DNA of 64,000 bases, taken from contig CBDEGU010000007.1 in assembly GCA_965238045.1 (NCBI GenBank), positions 186,001 through 250,000 of the forward strand, written 5' to 3'. Every line of letters begins with the position of its first letter. Position 1 is the first letter of the stretch. The DNA is from CBDEGU01 sp965238045 (GTDB lineage Bacteria; Acidobacteriota; Terriglobia; Bryobacterales; UBA6623). The notes under the pieces are model-generated. The model was not told where the DNA came from. It saw only the letters and a list, made by a program, of their open reading frames with translations, and ran no database searches. Both the position numbers and the translations under genes were made by a program. Positions 1 through 9,664 of the stretch are shown here, piece by piece.

Positions 1-33
1 CGACCAAGGAGGGAGGAGGGACACTGCGGGTGA

Positions 34-1278
34 ATGCACATCATCATGCAGAAAGTCGAATGTCTCACGCTAGAGCAGATGCGGGAGTTCCTAGCGGCCA
101 GCGAAGAGCTGGTTTTCACTCTGTTGGGCCGCGGCGAGATCTACAATCTGGTCGAGCGCACCCTTGGCAGGCAGCAGTATCTCGGGTTGCCCAAGAAAGA
201 CAAAGGGGTCGTGCGCCACTATTTAAGCAGGCTGAGCGGACGCAGTCTGCCGCAGATCACTCGCCTGATTGGGCAGTATCGCCAGCAGGGCGCGGTGCGG
301 CTGAGACAGCCGCGGCGGCGGCGTTTTCCGGCCCGCTACACGCCCGGCGACATCGCCTTGCTGGCAGCAGCCGACGCGGCGCACGAAGGGCTCTCGGGCC
401 CGGCGGTGCGGCGCATTCTGTGGCGGGAATACAACGTCTATCACAAGGAGGCCTATCAGCGGCTGGCGGAGATTTCTTCCTCCCACATCTACAACTTGCG
501 GCGCGGGGCGGCCTATCGCCAGCACCACGTCCATCACACCAGCACCCGCGCCCGCGCCGTGGGCATTGGCGAGCGCCGCAAGCCCGACCATCGCGGCCGG
601 CCGGGCTACTTGCGGGTCGATACCGTGCATCAGGGCGACACCTCCACCCGCCGGGGGCTCCACCATATCAACGCCGTCGACGCGGTGACGCAGTGGCAGA
701 CGGTGGGCTGCTGCCAGACGATCTCGGAATCGCATTTGATCCCGGTTTTAGAGGCCATGCTGCATCAGTACCCTTTCCGCATCGAGGGGTTTCATTCCGA
801 CAACGGCTCGGAGTTTCTCAATTACCGGGTCGAGAAATTGTTGAACAAACTGCTGGTGGGGGAGTTCACCAAGTCGCGGGCGCATCGCACAACCGACAAC
901 GCGTTGGTCGAGGGCAAGAATGGGGCGGTGGTGCGCAAACACATCGGACACGAACCGATCGGAGCCGAGCATGCCGAAGAGTTTCAGCGTTTCTACATGG
1001 CCGAGTTCAATCCCTACTTGAACTACCATCGCCCTTGCGGATTCGCCACCGTGGAGGTGGACGGGAAGGGCAAGCGGCGGCGCCGCTACCGGCTCGGAGA
1101 CTACCGCACGCCCTACGAGAAGCTGCTTTCGCTCGATCAATGGGAAAGCTACTTGAAGCCCGGCGTCACGGCTGCTTTTCTGGAGCAGCAAGCCGGCCGG
1201 ATGAGCGACACCGAGTGTGCGCTGCGGATGCAGCGGCGCAAGAGAGAACTGCTGGCCGCGAGCCGCTCGCGGTGGTAG
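34..1278 (+). CDS. Integrase-core (rve, DDE) transposase
   Basis: A 414-residue DNA-cutting and joining enzyme of an insertion sequence. The first third looks like a helix-turn-helix DNA-binding region. The second half carries an RNase-H-like integrase core with a plausible catalytic triad: Asp in RVDTVHQGD (about residue 195), Asp in FHSDNGSEF (about 255) and Glu in NALVEGKNG (about 292). Motif order and spacing fit the rve superfamily; I cannot name the IS family with certainty. The start at 34 follows a GGAGGGAGGAGGG purine tract; the ATG at 46 is an alternative. The reading frame is intact. The left end of the element lies at or before the window start, and I could not find the right inverted repeat in the 380 bases downstream. 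Confidence 0.85.
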   Translation: MHIIMQKVECLTLEQMREFLAASEELVFTLLGRGEIYNLVERTLGRQQYLGLPKKDKGVVRHYLSRLSGRSLPQITRLIGQYRQQGAVRLRQPRRRRFPARYTPGDIALLAAADAAHEGLSGPAVRRILWREYNVYHKEAYQRLAEISSSHIYNLRRGAAYRQHHVHHTSTRARAVGIGERRKPDHRGRPGYLRVDTVHQGDTSTRRGLHHINAVDAVTQWQTVGCCQTISESHLIPVLEAMLHQYPFRIEGFHSDNGSEFLNYRVEKLLNKLLVGEFTKSRAHRTTDNALVEGKNGAVVRKHIGHEPIGAEHAEEFQRFYMAEFNPYLNYHRPCGFATVEVDGKGKRRRRYRLGDYRTPYEKLLSLDQWESYLKPGVTAAFLEQQAGRMSDTECALRMQRRKRELLAASRSRW

Positions 1279-1602
1279 GAGGGCACCGCGCAGCCGGGAC
1301 CTTCGCTCGCCCTCCGGGCTCCCTGCGGCCCGGCTGCGCGCGGAGGGAAACGGCGGCACGGGGTGAGAGCAAACCCATGGACAGAAACGTGGCCGCGGAC
1401 CTGGAGCACGCTCCAGATGAGCGTCCCCCTGCGCCCTCACAGCCCCCTCGCCCCTGCCCCCTAGAAAGGAGATCGCTACCCACCCCTGCACCCTTACCCA
1501 CCCAGACCCGTTTCAGGATCATTCTTGGATTGGAAAATGCTCGGGCCGAGTGCACGAGTAATTCTGCTTCGACTACTCGAGACCGGGCCGGTGCCTGGTG
1601 AT
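1279..1602. other. Non-coding gap between transposase and propeller operon
   Basis: GC-rich, low-complexity DNA that probably includes the unrecognised right end of the preceding insertion sequence. Open frames here have no recognisable family and are read as shadows. The first landmark is the promoter beginning at 1603. Confidence 0.5.
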
Positions 1603-1631
1603 TTGACAAACCGGCAACAGTTGGTAATAAT
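1603..1631 (+). promoter_or_regulatory. Sigma70-like promoter of the propeller gene pair
   Basis: A perfect TTGACA (-35) at 1603-1608 is followed after 16-17 bases by TAATAA/AATAAT (-10) at 1625-1631. The start codon of the first propeller gene lies about 25 bases downstream, behind an AGAGGA ribosome-binding site. Spacing and match are good for a housekeeping promoter; it would drive 1656-4910. Confidence 0.55.
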
Positions 1632-1655
1632 GCAGGACAACTCCAGAGGAAGCCA

Positions 1656-3263
1656 ATGATTTCCCGATTGCGACAGTCGTGTTTTCATGTTTTGTGCCTG
1701 AGTCTGGCGAGCATTTGCTTTACACTCCCGCCCGCCTCGATGGCCTCAGAGCCCGCGTGGATAGTCGGCTTAGAGAAACAACTCTTCGTGGACCAGCGGT
1801 TCATCGAAGCCTCAGAAGGCGTCACCCTGGTGATGAACCCTCCCTATCAGACTCGTGAACAGCTGATCGTTCCCGACCAACCGTGGGAAAAGGGATGTTT
1901 CATTGGCAGCTACAGTACCGTTCTCAAAGAAGAAGGCCCCGATGGTTCCCGTGTTCGCCTCTGGTACGACCTCATTTCCGAACGTGGCGTCCCCGGAAGC
2001 GGCATTCGGGCGATTGCCTATGCCGAGTCACGGGACGGCCTCCACTTCGAGAAGCCAATCCTGGGGCTCGTCGAGAAAGACGGTTCCAAGCAAAACAACC
2101 TGGTCATGCCGATGGACCTCTCGAAGATGACTGTCGGCGGCGGCTCGGTATCCCGCGATGACAACCCCAATTGCCCGCCGGCCGAGCGCTATAAGTCCTG
2201 GTCAAAGCTGTATACGAAGCCGGGAACCTACGAGGGGGGCAATCGAGTGTGGTATTCGGCAGACGGTCTGCAGTGGAACCTCTACGAGCAAATTCCTACC
2301 GGACTACGCGCCGCTGACACACAGCCGACCTGGCTTTGGGACAGCCGCATTGGCCGCTATGTCGGCTACAGTCGGGAAAAAGTCGGGCATCCCGATCTGC
2401 CAGAGGGCGAGAGAACCCGCATGGTCGGCTACAACGAGTCGGACGACCTGCTTCACTGGGAAAACTACTCGCTCATCATACGCTCCGATGAAAAGGATCG
2501 GGGTCGCCCCAAGGGCCTGAGCCGAATCACCGAGGAAGACGCGACCGTGGAAGGGCTCAAGTCGGTTCCCGCCGCCCCCATGGATTTCTATGGTTCGGGA
2601 ATCTTCAAATATGGCGGGGCGCAGGACGTCTACTTCGCCATGCTGACGGCCTTTTATCACTGGCGGATGGAGAGCGGAAAAGCCTGGCCGGACACGGCGG
2701 ACGTCCAGCTTGCCGTGAGCCGTGACGGGCAAAATTTCCAGCGTCTGGGCGATCGGCGGCCCTTTCTGCGGCTCGGACCTGAGGGAAGTTTCTACTCGAA
2801 ATGGCTCTGGGCGCTGCCGCAGCCCATCCGCATGGGCGATGAACTGTGGATCTACTACCTCGGCAGCAACAAAGACCATTCGGGCCGCGTCGATCCGAAA
2901 GCGGAAGGCCGCGCTACCGCGATCACGCGCGCGATTCTGCGCTTGGACGGCTTTGTCTCCGCCGATGCCGCATATACAGGCGGATGGTTGACGACACCGC
3001 CTCTGGTTTTTGATGGTAACAGGCTTGAGCTGAACCTGGATACGAGCGCAGGCGGCTTCGCCCGGGTCGAAATCCAGGACGTCACCGGGAAACCGATCCC
3101 AGGCTACACACTTGGGGAAGCCGACGACCTAAACGGCAACAGCGTCCGCATGCCGGTTTCCTGGAGGAGAAAGACGGACGTTTCGAAGCTCGCGCGAAAG
3201 CCCGTGAAGCTACACTTCAAGCTTCGAGATTGCAAGCTCTACGCTTTTCAGTTCGTGGAGTGA
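1656..3263 (+). CDS. Secreted five-bladed beta-propeller protein (paralogue 1)
   Basis: A 535-residue exported protein, first of five paralogues in the window. A signal peptide covers about residues 1-30 (hydrophobic core, then PASMASEP). The body to about residue 430 has repeated sheet motifs (LWYDLISE, YAESRDGLHFEKP, VWYSADGLQW, DVQLAVSRDG) typical of the GH32/43/130-like five-bladed propeller superfamily. The last 100 residues (from RAILRLDGFVSADAAYTGG) look like a beta-sandwich and are the best conserved part of the family. The likely role is binding or cleavage of an extracellular carbohydrate; no catalytic residues can be assigned by eye, so the reaction is unknown. The ATG follows AGAGGA. 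The next paralogue starts 51 bases downstream in the same direction, so the two probably form an operon. Confidence 0.8.
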   Translation: MISRLRQSCFHVLCLSLASICFTLPPASMASEPAWIVGLEKQLFVDQRFIEASEGVTLVMNPPYQTREQLIVPDQPWEKGCFIGSYSTVLKEEGPDGSRVRLWYDLISERGVPGSGIRAIAYAESRDGLHFEKPILGLVEKDGSKQNNLVMPMDLSKMTVGGGSVSRDDNPNCPPAERYKSWSKLYTKPGTYEGGNRVWYSADGLQWNLYEQIPTGLRAADTQPTWLWDSRIGRYVGYSREKVGHPDLPEGERTRMVGYNESDDLLHWENYSLIIRSDEKDRGRPKGLSRITEEDATVEGLKSVPAAPMDFYGSGIFKYGGAQDVYFAMLTAFYHWRMESGKAWPDTADVQLAVSRDGQNFQRLGDRRPFLRLGPEGSFYSKWLWALPQPIRMGDELWIYYLGSNKDHSGRVDPKAEGRATAITRAILRLDGFVSADAAYTGGWLTTPPLVFDGNRLELNLDTSAGGFARVEIQDVTGKPIPGYTLGEADDLNGNSVRMPVSWRRKTDVSKLARKPVKLHFKLRDCKLYAFQFVE

Positions 3264-3314
3264 CCAGGATCAGAAATCGAGTCCATCCTTTCAAACGGAT
3301 AAAAGGGGACCACA

Positions 3315-4910
3315 ATGGGAAACGCACATCGCCTGCTGAAACACTCCCAGCTAGCAGCACTTGTCACCGTACTGCTCGTCAGTTTTCTTTCCTTGGCAGC
3401 CGACCAACCCGCGATCTTCGTGGGCGGCGACAAGCAGCTTTTCATTGACGACAAGTTCATCGAATCTTCAGAGGGCGTCACCCTCGTCATGAACACCCCC
3501 CACCAAACGGGAGAGATTCTACTCACCACGGATCAACCTTGGGAACAGGGCGCCTACATCGGAAGTTACAACAGCATACTAAAAGAAGAAGGACCCGGCG
3601 GTCCCCGGATTCGCCTTTGGTACGACTTGATCGAAGGCAACGGAGTCCCGGGAAACGGCTTTCGAGCCGTGGCGTACGCCGAGTCCACCGACGGCATCCA
3701 CTTTCAAAAACCGGTTCTCCGACTGGTGGAGCTGAGGGGTTCGAAAGAAAACAACCTCGTGTTTCCCACCGACCTGTCGAAAATGACGGTGGGCGGCGGC
3801 TCGGTATTCCGGGATGAAAACCCAAACTGCCCGCCCGGCGAGCGCTACAAGTCCTGGTCGAAGCTTTACCAAACGGCCGGAACCTACCGCGGCGCAAACC
3901 GCTTCTGGTATTCCGGCGACGGCCTGCACTGGCATCTCTACGACACGATGCCCACAGGCCTGAGAGCTGCCGACACACAGCCCACCTGGTTCTGGGACAA
4001 GCTCATCAACCGCTACCGGGGATACAGCCGCGAATGGGTGGACCTGGCGCCCGGCAAAAGGACCCGCATGGGCGGCTACAACGAGTCGGACGACATGCTC
4101 CACTGGGACAGCTTCATGATCGCCGTCAGCGCGGACGAGAAAGACCTGGGGCGGCCCGAGGGCCTCACTCGCTATGCCAAAACAGGAGAAGCCGTCGAAG
4201 GCTCCACGCGCGTCCCGGCAAGGGTCATGGATTTCTACGGCCCCGGCGTGTTTCAGTACAGCGAAGCACCCGGAGTCTACTTCGCCATGATGTCGGCTTT
4301 CCATCATTGGCGGATGCAGGAAGGCAAGTCGTGGCCCGATACGGCGGACGTTCAGCTGGCCGTCAGCCGGGACGGCCGGCACTTTCGACGCTTGGGCGAT
4401 CGCAAACCCTTCCTGCGGCTGGGTCCGGCGGGAAGCTTCTACTCCAAATGGGTGTGGTTCATGCCCCAGCCGATCCGCATGGGAGACGAACTGTGGATCT
4501 ACTACACCGGGAAGAATGACGACCATTCCGACCGTGTCGATCCCGAGGCAGGCAAACGCATGACAGGAGTCACACGAGCGATCCTGCGCCTCGACGGATT
4601 TGTCTCCGCCGATGCCGCTTACACCGGGGGATCGCTCACCACCCCGCCCATCATTTTTGAAGGCAAGCGGCTGGAGTTGAACCTGGACACCAGCGCGGGT
4701 GGCGTGGCGCAAATTGAAATTCAGGAAGCCTCGGGAAAACCAATACCCGGCTACACCCTGGCAGAAGCCGACGAGCTAAACGGTAACAGCGTTCGGATGC
4801 CTGTTTCCTGGCAGGGCAAGACGGATGTCTCAGCAGTGGCCGGCAAGCCGGTGAAACTCCACTTCAAGCTGCGAGACTGCAAGCTCTACGCCTTCCAGTT
4901 TGTCGATTAA
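3315..4910 (+). CDS. Secreted five-bladed beta-propeller protein (paralogue 2)
   Basis: A 531-residue exported paralogue of the preceding gene and its probable operon partner. The signal peptide ends near FLSLAADQP. It shares the opening block KQLFIDDKFIESSEGVTLVM, the mid-protein blocks RYKSWSKLY and LRAADTQPTW, and the C-terminal sandwich ending KLYAFQFVD. Translation begins behind AAGGGGACCACA. The high similarity over the whole length points to a recent tandem duplication. As in the other copies, fold-level assignment to the five-bladed propeller glycosidase superfamily is likely but the substrate is not visible. It converges with the next gene, leaving only 55 bases between the stop codons. 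Confidence 0.8.
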   Translation: MGNAHRLLKHSQLAALVTVLLVSFLSLAADQPAIFVGGDKQLFIDDKFIESSEGVTLVMNTPHQTGEILLTTDQPWEQGAYIGSYNSILKEEGPGGPRIRLWYDLIEGNGVPGNGFRAVAYAESTDGIHFQKPVLRLVELRGSKENNLVFPTDLSKMTVGGGSVFRDENPNCPPGERYKSWSKLYQTAGTYRGANRFWYSGDGLHWHLYDTMPTGLRAADTQPTWFWDKLINRYRGYSREWVDLAPGKRTRMGGYNESDDMLHWDSFMIAVSADEKDLGRPEGLTRYAKTGEAVEGSTRVPARVMDFYGPGVFQYSEAPGVYFAMMSAFHHWRMQEGKSWPDTADVQLAVSRDGRHFRRLGDRKPFLRLGPAGSFYSKWVWFMPQPIRMGDELWIYYTGKNDDHSDRVDPEAGKRMTGVTRAILRLDGFVSADAAYTGGSLTTPPIIFEGKRLELNLDTSAGGVAQIEIQEASGKPIPGYTLAEADELNGNSVRMPVSWQGKTDVSAVAGKPVKLHFKLRDCKLYAFQFVD

Positions 4911-4965
4911 GTTGTGTCGGCTCCCGTTTTAGCTGGGCACGTCAGCTGTGCACTGACCTGTAGCA

Positions 4966-6675
4966 CTAGGGCAAGAACTGGAAAGAGTAGAGTTTCGTGT
5001 CCCGCATCACGAAGCGAAGCTTGACCGCCTTGCCGGCGAGTGCGCTGACGTCCTCGTTGCCATTCCAGGTGGCGACGACGCGAAGGTAGTTGCCGTTGAT
5101 CTCATCCGAATCTTCCGCCGTGAACCCCCCGATCGGTTTCCCCGAGCCATCTTGCATCTCGACTCGCACTGTTCCGCCGGCACTGGTATCGACGTTGAGT
5201 TGCAGCTTGCGGCCCGAAAAAATCAGCGGCTCCGTCGTCAGCTCGCCCCCCGTGTAGGCCGCATCCGCGGAGATGAACCCGTCGAGCCGCAGGATCGCCC
5301 GTCCCCTCGCGCCGTGACTTTCGATCATCGACTGCTCCTTGTGAGAGACGTCCAGCCCCGCAAAAAAGATCCACAGTTCATCTCCGACGCGGATGACGTT
5401 ACTGGGCCAAATGGTGCTGCTCCAAAACGTCCCTTTGGGGCCGAGGCGGATGAAAGGTTTACGTTGCGGCGTGCGGCTCCAGCGAATGCCGTCGCGGCTC
5501 GTCATCAGTTGCACGTCCAGGGTCGAGGGCAGTTGTACGGGGTGTCCTCTCCACCACCGGCGGGTCATATCAAATTCCCAGTGATAGTAGGCGTTGGGTA
5601 GGGCGATATAGATCTTGGGCGCCTCGGTGTATTTGGAAACATTCGCTCCGTAGAAATCCATTCGGCTCAAACCTTCCGGCGCAAATGCCTGATCGATCTC
5701 GTCCGGGCCGATCACTTCGATTTCCTCACTCCAATTAGTGAAGTCGTCGGACACAATTCTCCCGGCCGTCAGAGTGACTTTGCGGCCCGGGAAACCGTAT
5801 GTCCGCTGATAATGTTCGACTTGAGCCGGGTTTGGGGGTTTCATCCGCGTGTACGCCACATACTTGTCAATGCGGTCGTCCCAGAAGGCCGAAAACTGGG
5901 TGTCATTGTGTCCGGTAGGAATCCTCTTGTCGCTCACCAGCTTCCAATGAATCCCATCGGGGGACGTAAATGCGTACTGCCCCTTCCGCAGTTGCCCTTT
6001 TGCCTGAATGGCCTGCAGCGCCTCTTCGTCCGGCTGCGTGTCCTTGCTGATCGGCGAAATCTTCAGCAGCATCTTGTACTTCTCGGCGGGGCCTTTGGCA
6101 TTGGGATCGATGAAGACCCAAGCGCCTTCGACTTCGGAAAAAGCGTAGGGAAAGTCGTCGTTGGGGAATAGGATGTTGTTCTGGCGCGAGCCTTCCCACG
6201 AGTGGAGACCGAGATTACGTTTTTCCCAATGGATGCCATCCCTCGACTCCGCGTAGCAAAGAATGCGCTGGTAGGGCTTTCTCCAGAGGCTGCTGTATTG
6301 CGCTTCGCCGGATCCCTTCTTGCGGACAAAATGGTAGGGGAGTGCCGAGTAGTACATGCGGAAAAGACCACCGTCTTTGAAGACAAATTGCCGCATGTCG
6401 AGCATCCCGGTCCCTTCCCATGGTTTGTCCAACCCCATCAGTCGCTCGCCGGTGACGTGGGCCTCGTTCATCGTCATCGTTACGTTTTCCATCGATTCGA
6501 CGAGGTAGCCGTCCCGGCCATCTTCCGTCCAGGGGCCGAGGAAGAGTTGTTTGCCGGTTCCAATGTTGAGGGGTTCGGATTGTGCGAAGGCCGTCGCGGC
6601 CAACGTGGTGAGGACAAGACTCACCGTAAACGCAGACAGGATGACCGTGTGGAGTCGTTGCGAGTGGAGAATCAT
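4966..6675 (-). CDS. Secreted five-bladed beta-propeller protein (paralogue 3)
   Basis: A 569-residue exported member of the propeller family, more diverged than paralogues 1 and 2. The signal peptide ends around AATAFAQS. It keeps the opening KQLFLGPWTEDGRDGYLVES, a longer RILCYAESRDGIHWEK segment, DVQLMTSRDGIRW and the conserved end (RAILRLDGFISADAAYTGG, LQLNVDTSAGG, KLYSFQFLP). The start is taken as the ATG at 6675 because AGGAGG lies 7 bases upstream; a TTG two codons earlier is less likely. DGIHWEKRNLGL resembles propeller glycosidase motifs. It has its own promoter region, which is followed by the IS1380 insertion. Confidence 0.8.
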   Translation of the reverse strand: MILHSQRLHTVILSAFTVSLVLTTLAATAFAQSEPLNIGTGKQLFLGPWTEDGRDGYLVESMENVTMTMNEAHVTGERLMGLDKPWEGTGMLDMRQFVFKDGGLFRMYYSALPYHFVRKKGSGEAQYSSLWRKPYQRILCYAESRDGIHWEKRNLGLHSWEGSRQNNILFPNDDFPYAFSEVEGAWVFIDPNAKGPAEKYKMLLKISPISKDTQPDEEALQAIQAKGQLRKGQYAFTSPDGIHWKLVSDKRIPTGHNDTQFSAFWDDRIDKYVAYTRMKPPNPAQVEHYQRTYGFPGRKVTLTAGRIVSDDFTNWSEEIEVIGPDEIDQAFAPEGLSRMDFYGANVSKYTEAPKIYIALPNAYYHWEFDMTRRWWRGHPVQLPSTLDVQLMTSRDGIRWSRTPQRKPFIRLGPKGTFWSSTIWPSNVIRVGDELWIFFAGLDVSHKEQSMIESHGARGRAILRLDGFISADAAYTGGELTTEPLIFSGRKLQLNVDTSAGGTVRVEMQDGSGKPIGGFTAEDSDEINGNYLRVVATWNGNEDVSALAGKAVKLRFVMRDTKLYSFQFLP

Positions 6676-6949
6676 TGTCAAGCCTCCTCGTCGAGGCGGG
6701 CGGGCTGCCTAGTACTTAATGGTTAGCAAAACCAAGGCCAAAGTGGAAATCCGGGCCAAAGCCAACGTCCAGCAGCACCCTCTTTCTCAATCATACGCTG
6801 ATTTATGATACCTGAATTATGCACTGCGGGGTGCACCTGAGGAGGGCTGAGCCGCGAGGGACCATTGGGGGACCCCCGAAAACATGGGGTAAAAAGGTAG
6901 GCTGGCAAAGATCCCAGCTTCGCCAGCCAACCCCAAGGAGGTCACCCAA

Positions 6950-7954
6950 ATGGTTACCAAACGAAAACAGCATAGCTCCCAAAGGCCCGTCAAGCAAGGC
7001 CGGGGCGCGAGGGCCCGGCAGCCCAATAGAATCGGGGCTTCCACGCCTTATAACTTCCGCGCAGGAATCTGACTCCCTACGGCGGCTTGCTGCGGCAGGA
7101 ATCGACTCCCTACGGCGGCTTGCTGCCGGTCGACGCTGCTCGAGAAACTCGACTTCCAAGCGCTGGTGGAAGAAACCATCACGACCAAACGGATCACCCG
7201 AGCAATGAGCCTGTACCAGTTTGTGCTGGCCCTCGTGCTCGGCCTCTATGTCGGCTTTGCGCGGCTGAACCAACTCCGCTTCATCGCTCGCGACCCCCTC
7301 CTGACCGGCATCTTGAAAGTGACACGTCTGCCGCCGCAGTCCACACTGTGGCGCTTTCTAGCCCCGCTGCACCTGAACGTGGCGAAGCAGATCCTCTCCA
7401 TGCAGCGCCAACTGCGGGAACGAGTCTGGGCCGCGGCCCACGTGAAGTTGGAGACGGTGACCCTGGACACCACCGTGCACACGCTCTACGGCCGCCAGAT
7501 GGGCGGACGCAAGAGCTACAACCCCAAGAATAAGGGCAAGCGCAGCTACCAGCCAATACTGACCTTCCTCGCCGAGACGCGTGAGTACCTGATGGGCGGG
7601 TTGCGCAATGGCGACCGGCCCACGGGCCAACAGATCGCCGCGCACCTGGAGAGCGCTTTCCGGGCTTTGCCGGCTGGCGTGAAGAAGATTTTCGCGCGGG
7701 CCGATGCCGGCTTTTATTGCTGGGCGGTGGAAGCCTACGAACAAGCGCCTTGTCAGTTCATCATCGTAGCGCGCAAGACGCGGCGACTGGTCGAGCAGTT
7801 GCAGCAAGCGGCATGGAAACCCTCCCCACACTCCGACGCGCCGGCGGAATGCGAATTCCTCTACCAGCCGGAGGGCTGGGTCCATGCTTGCCGCTTTGTC
7901 GCGCTGCGTTATGAAAAGGAGCCGGAAACCGACGAGGTCGAGCAATATCAGTTG
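6950..7954 (+). pseudogene. IS1380 transposase, 5' part, broken
   Basis: N-terminal two thirds of an IS1380 DDE transposase. Translation from the ATG at 6950 reads about 40 residues and meets TGA at 7070. The family signature TPYGGLLPV sits at 7105-7131 in another frame. The main frame resumes around LLEKLDFQALVEE and runs on through LDTTVHTLYG (first Asp region) and ARADAGFYCW (second Asp region). A roughly 30-base segment containing GACTCCCTACGGCGGCTTGC occurs twice (about 7071-7093 and 7104-7126), which together with a short deletion explains the broken 5' end. At 7954 the frame is interrupted by IS1595; joining it to 8953 restores ..EQYQL-FETSAY... Confidence 0.8.
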
Positions 7955-8944
7955 GATGGGTATTCACTTGACTCAGGTATTTTGAAATAGCCCCTACATG
8001 TTGTGGTTGTCCGTAGCATGTGTTGCGGTGCCTCCGACCAGCGACTTGTAGGGCACCGGTTGGACGGCGACGGCCTGCTGCACCAGGCGGTAGAAGAGCT
8101 TGCCTCGACTTCTGGACTTGCGGCGGTTGAAGCGGAAGGTGAATTCGTCGAGGTAGGAGTCGAGATGCTCGTGGCTGACGGCTCCTTGATGCGTACCCAG
8201 TATCCAGCGCTTCAGCAACGACACCACGCGATGAACGCGGGGGAGCAGTTCCGAGGCCCGCGCCGGTTGCCCGTCCAGGTAGCTCACCTCGTGGCGATAG
8301 CCGTCGCTTTCGAGTGGCCCGTAACCCAGCCAACCGTCGGTGTGGACCACGCTGCCGGGTTCGACCGACTCGCCAACGAAGGCCATCAAGCTGTCCCCGG
8401 AGGCGTTCGGAATCGTGCGCATCCGAATTCGTCCGATGCCTGCGCCATCTTCCTCGGCCGCTACTGCAATCAGCGCTTTCGCGTCGGTTTGGCGGCCCCG
8501 CACGCCCTCCTCCAGGGCTCCTAAGTAGGTCTCGTCAACCTCAACGCGCCCGCTGAGCCGGTCGCGTCCGGGCCGTACCATAGCGCGCCGGAGCTTGTGC
8601 AACCAAGTCCAGGCCGTCTTGTAGCTGCCCAGGCCCAACGCTCGTTGCAATCCCAGTGCGCTGGCCCCGTTCTTCTGGCTGGTGAGCCACCACATGGCTC
8701 GAAACCAGCTCTGGAGCGGTTTGCGGGTGTCTTGAAATAAGCAGCACCGTGCGTACCGCCCAGGTTTTGTCATGCCCGCATCGCGGACAACGAAAACCCT
8801 CCGGCCAGCGGAGTTGACACAGATACTCCCGACAGGCCTGCTCGTTGGCGAAACGCGCCTCGACCTCGGCCAGATTCCGCGGATAATCTTCCATTTTCCA
8901 AGATCCTACATCTTGTGGTCACCTGAGTCAAGTGAATACCCATC
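7955..8944. mobile_element. IS1595-family element inserted in IS1380
   Basis: A 990-bp element with perfect 24-bp terminal inverted repeats (7955-7978 and 8921-8944, beginning GATGGGTATTCACTTG). It is flanked by the identical 8-bp target duplication ATCAGTTG at 7947-7954 and 8945-8952. Removing it with one copy of the duplication restores the IS1380 transposase frame, proving that it arrived second. Confidence 0.95.
7994..8894 (-). pseudogene. IS1595 transposase, frameshifted in the zinc ribbon
   Basis: Transposase of the nested element, read in two overlapping frames. The 5' frame (from 8894) encodes MEDYPRNLAEVEARF and the first half of a zinc ribbon, RCPRCGHDKTWAVR. It then shifts, near 8740, into the frame encoding FQDTRKPLQSWFRAMWWL and the DDE domain (VEVDETYLGA, VVHTDGWLGY, HQGAVSHEHLDSYLDEFTFR). 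The second CxxC half of the ribbon and the linker that normally precedes FQDTRKPL are missing, so a short out-of-frame deletion is likely. The catalytic core is intact but has lost its DNA-binding ribbon and proper start. Confidence 0.8.
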
Positions 8945-8952
8945 ATCAGTTG

Positions 8953-9438
8953 TTTGAAACCAGCGCTTACACCTACCGGGTGTTTGTGACTAATCTCGCC
9001 GAGCCGATCGCGGCGGTGGTGTGGTTTTACAACCAGCGGGCCGGGGCGGAGAACCTCATCAAAGAAGCCAACAACGACGCCGGGCTGGCGGCCAACAACG
9101 ACGCCGGGCTGGCGGCGCATCCTTCGCGCCGCTTTGACACGAACCGCAATCACTTTCAGTTGGTCATGCTGGCCTACAACCTCAACTGCTGGCTGCTGTT
9201 GTTCCAACGCGAAGCGGACGCCACCCCGGAGAAGCTGCGGCACACCACCCTGGCGACGGCGCGGCTCCGTTTTCTGTTCGTGGCGGCCAAGATCTGGCGG
9301 CATGCCGGCAGAACGGGCATCAGCTACAGCGATCAGTACCAGGAAAAGGGCCTGTTCGAGCGGCTGATGCGGCGGCTGCGGGCGATTGCGCCACCGGGAT
9401 CGAACTTCGCGCCGGTGGTGGAGGGTGCGCTGAGTTGA
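8953..9438 (+). pseudogene. IS1380 transposase, 3' part
   Basis: C-terminal third of the interrupted IS1380 transposase, in frame with 7954 once IS1595 is removed. It carries the family motif WFYNQRAGAENLIKEANND, which includes the catalytic Glu, then FDTNRNHFQLVMLAYNLNCW. A 24-base segment encoding NNDAGLAA is duplicated in tandem at about 9068-9118, inserting eight residues just after the catalytic region. The stop is TGA at 9436. Confidence 0.8.
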
Positions 9439-9664
9439 GGGGCGCTATGCATAAAATTTTATGCACTCGCCGCAACTGACTGGGAACACGCCGCTTGTGA
9501 GCCCGCTCTTGGCCCGCCGGGATTGGGAGGCGGCTCAGACGAGGAGGGAAACAGCAGAAAAGACGACTTGCTAGATCACTGAGTTGACACGACTGCCGTT
9601 ACCGCCACAACTCCATCGGCGATGGCTACGCCGAATCTCTGCATAATTCAGGTGATAGTAAGTA

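Larger units (their letters stand above)
6811..9652. mobile_element. IS1380-family element carrying a nested IS1595 element
   Basis: The ends are a perfect 13-bp inverted repeat, CCTGAATTATGCA at 6811-6823 and TGCATAATTCAGG at 9640-9652. The element is flanked on both sides by TGATA (6806-6810 and 9653-9657), a likely target duplication; IS1380 members usually make 4 bp, so 5 bp is slightly unusual. Without the nested insert it would be about 1.84 kb. The insertion lies between divergent propeller gene 3 and the M19-like gene. Confidence 0.85.
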
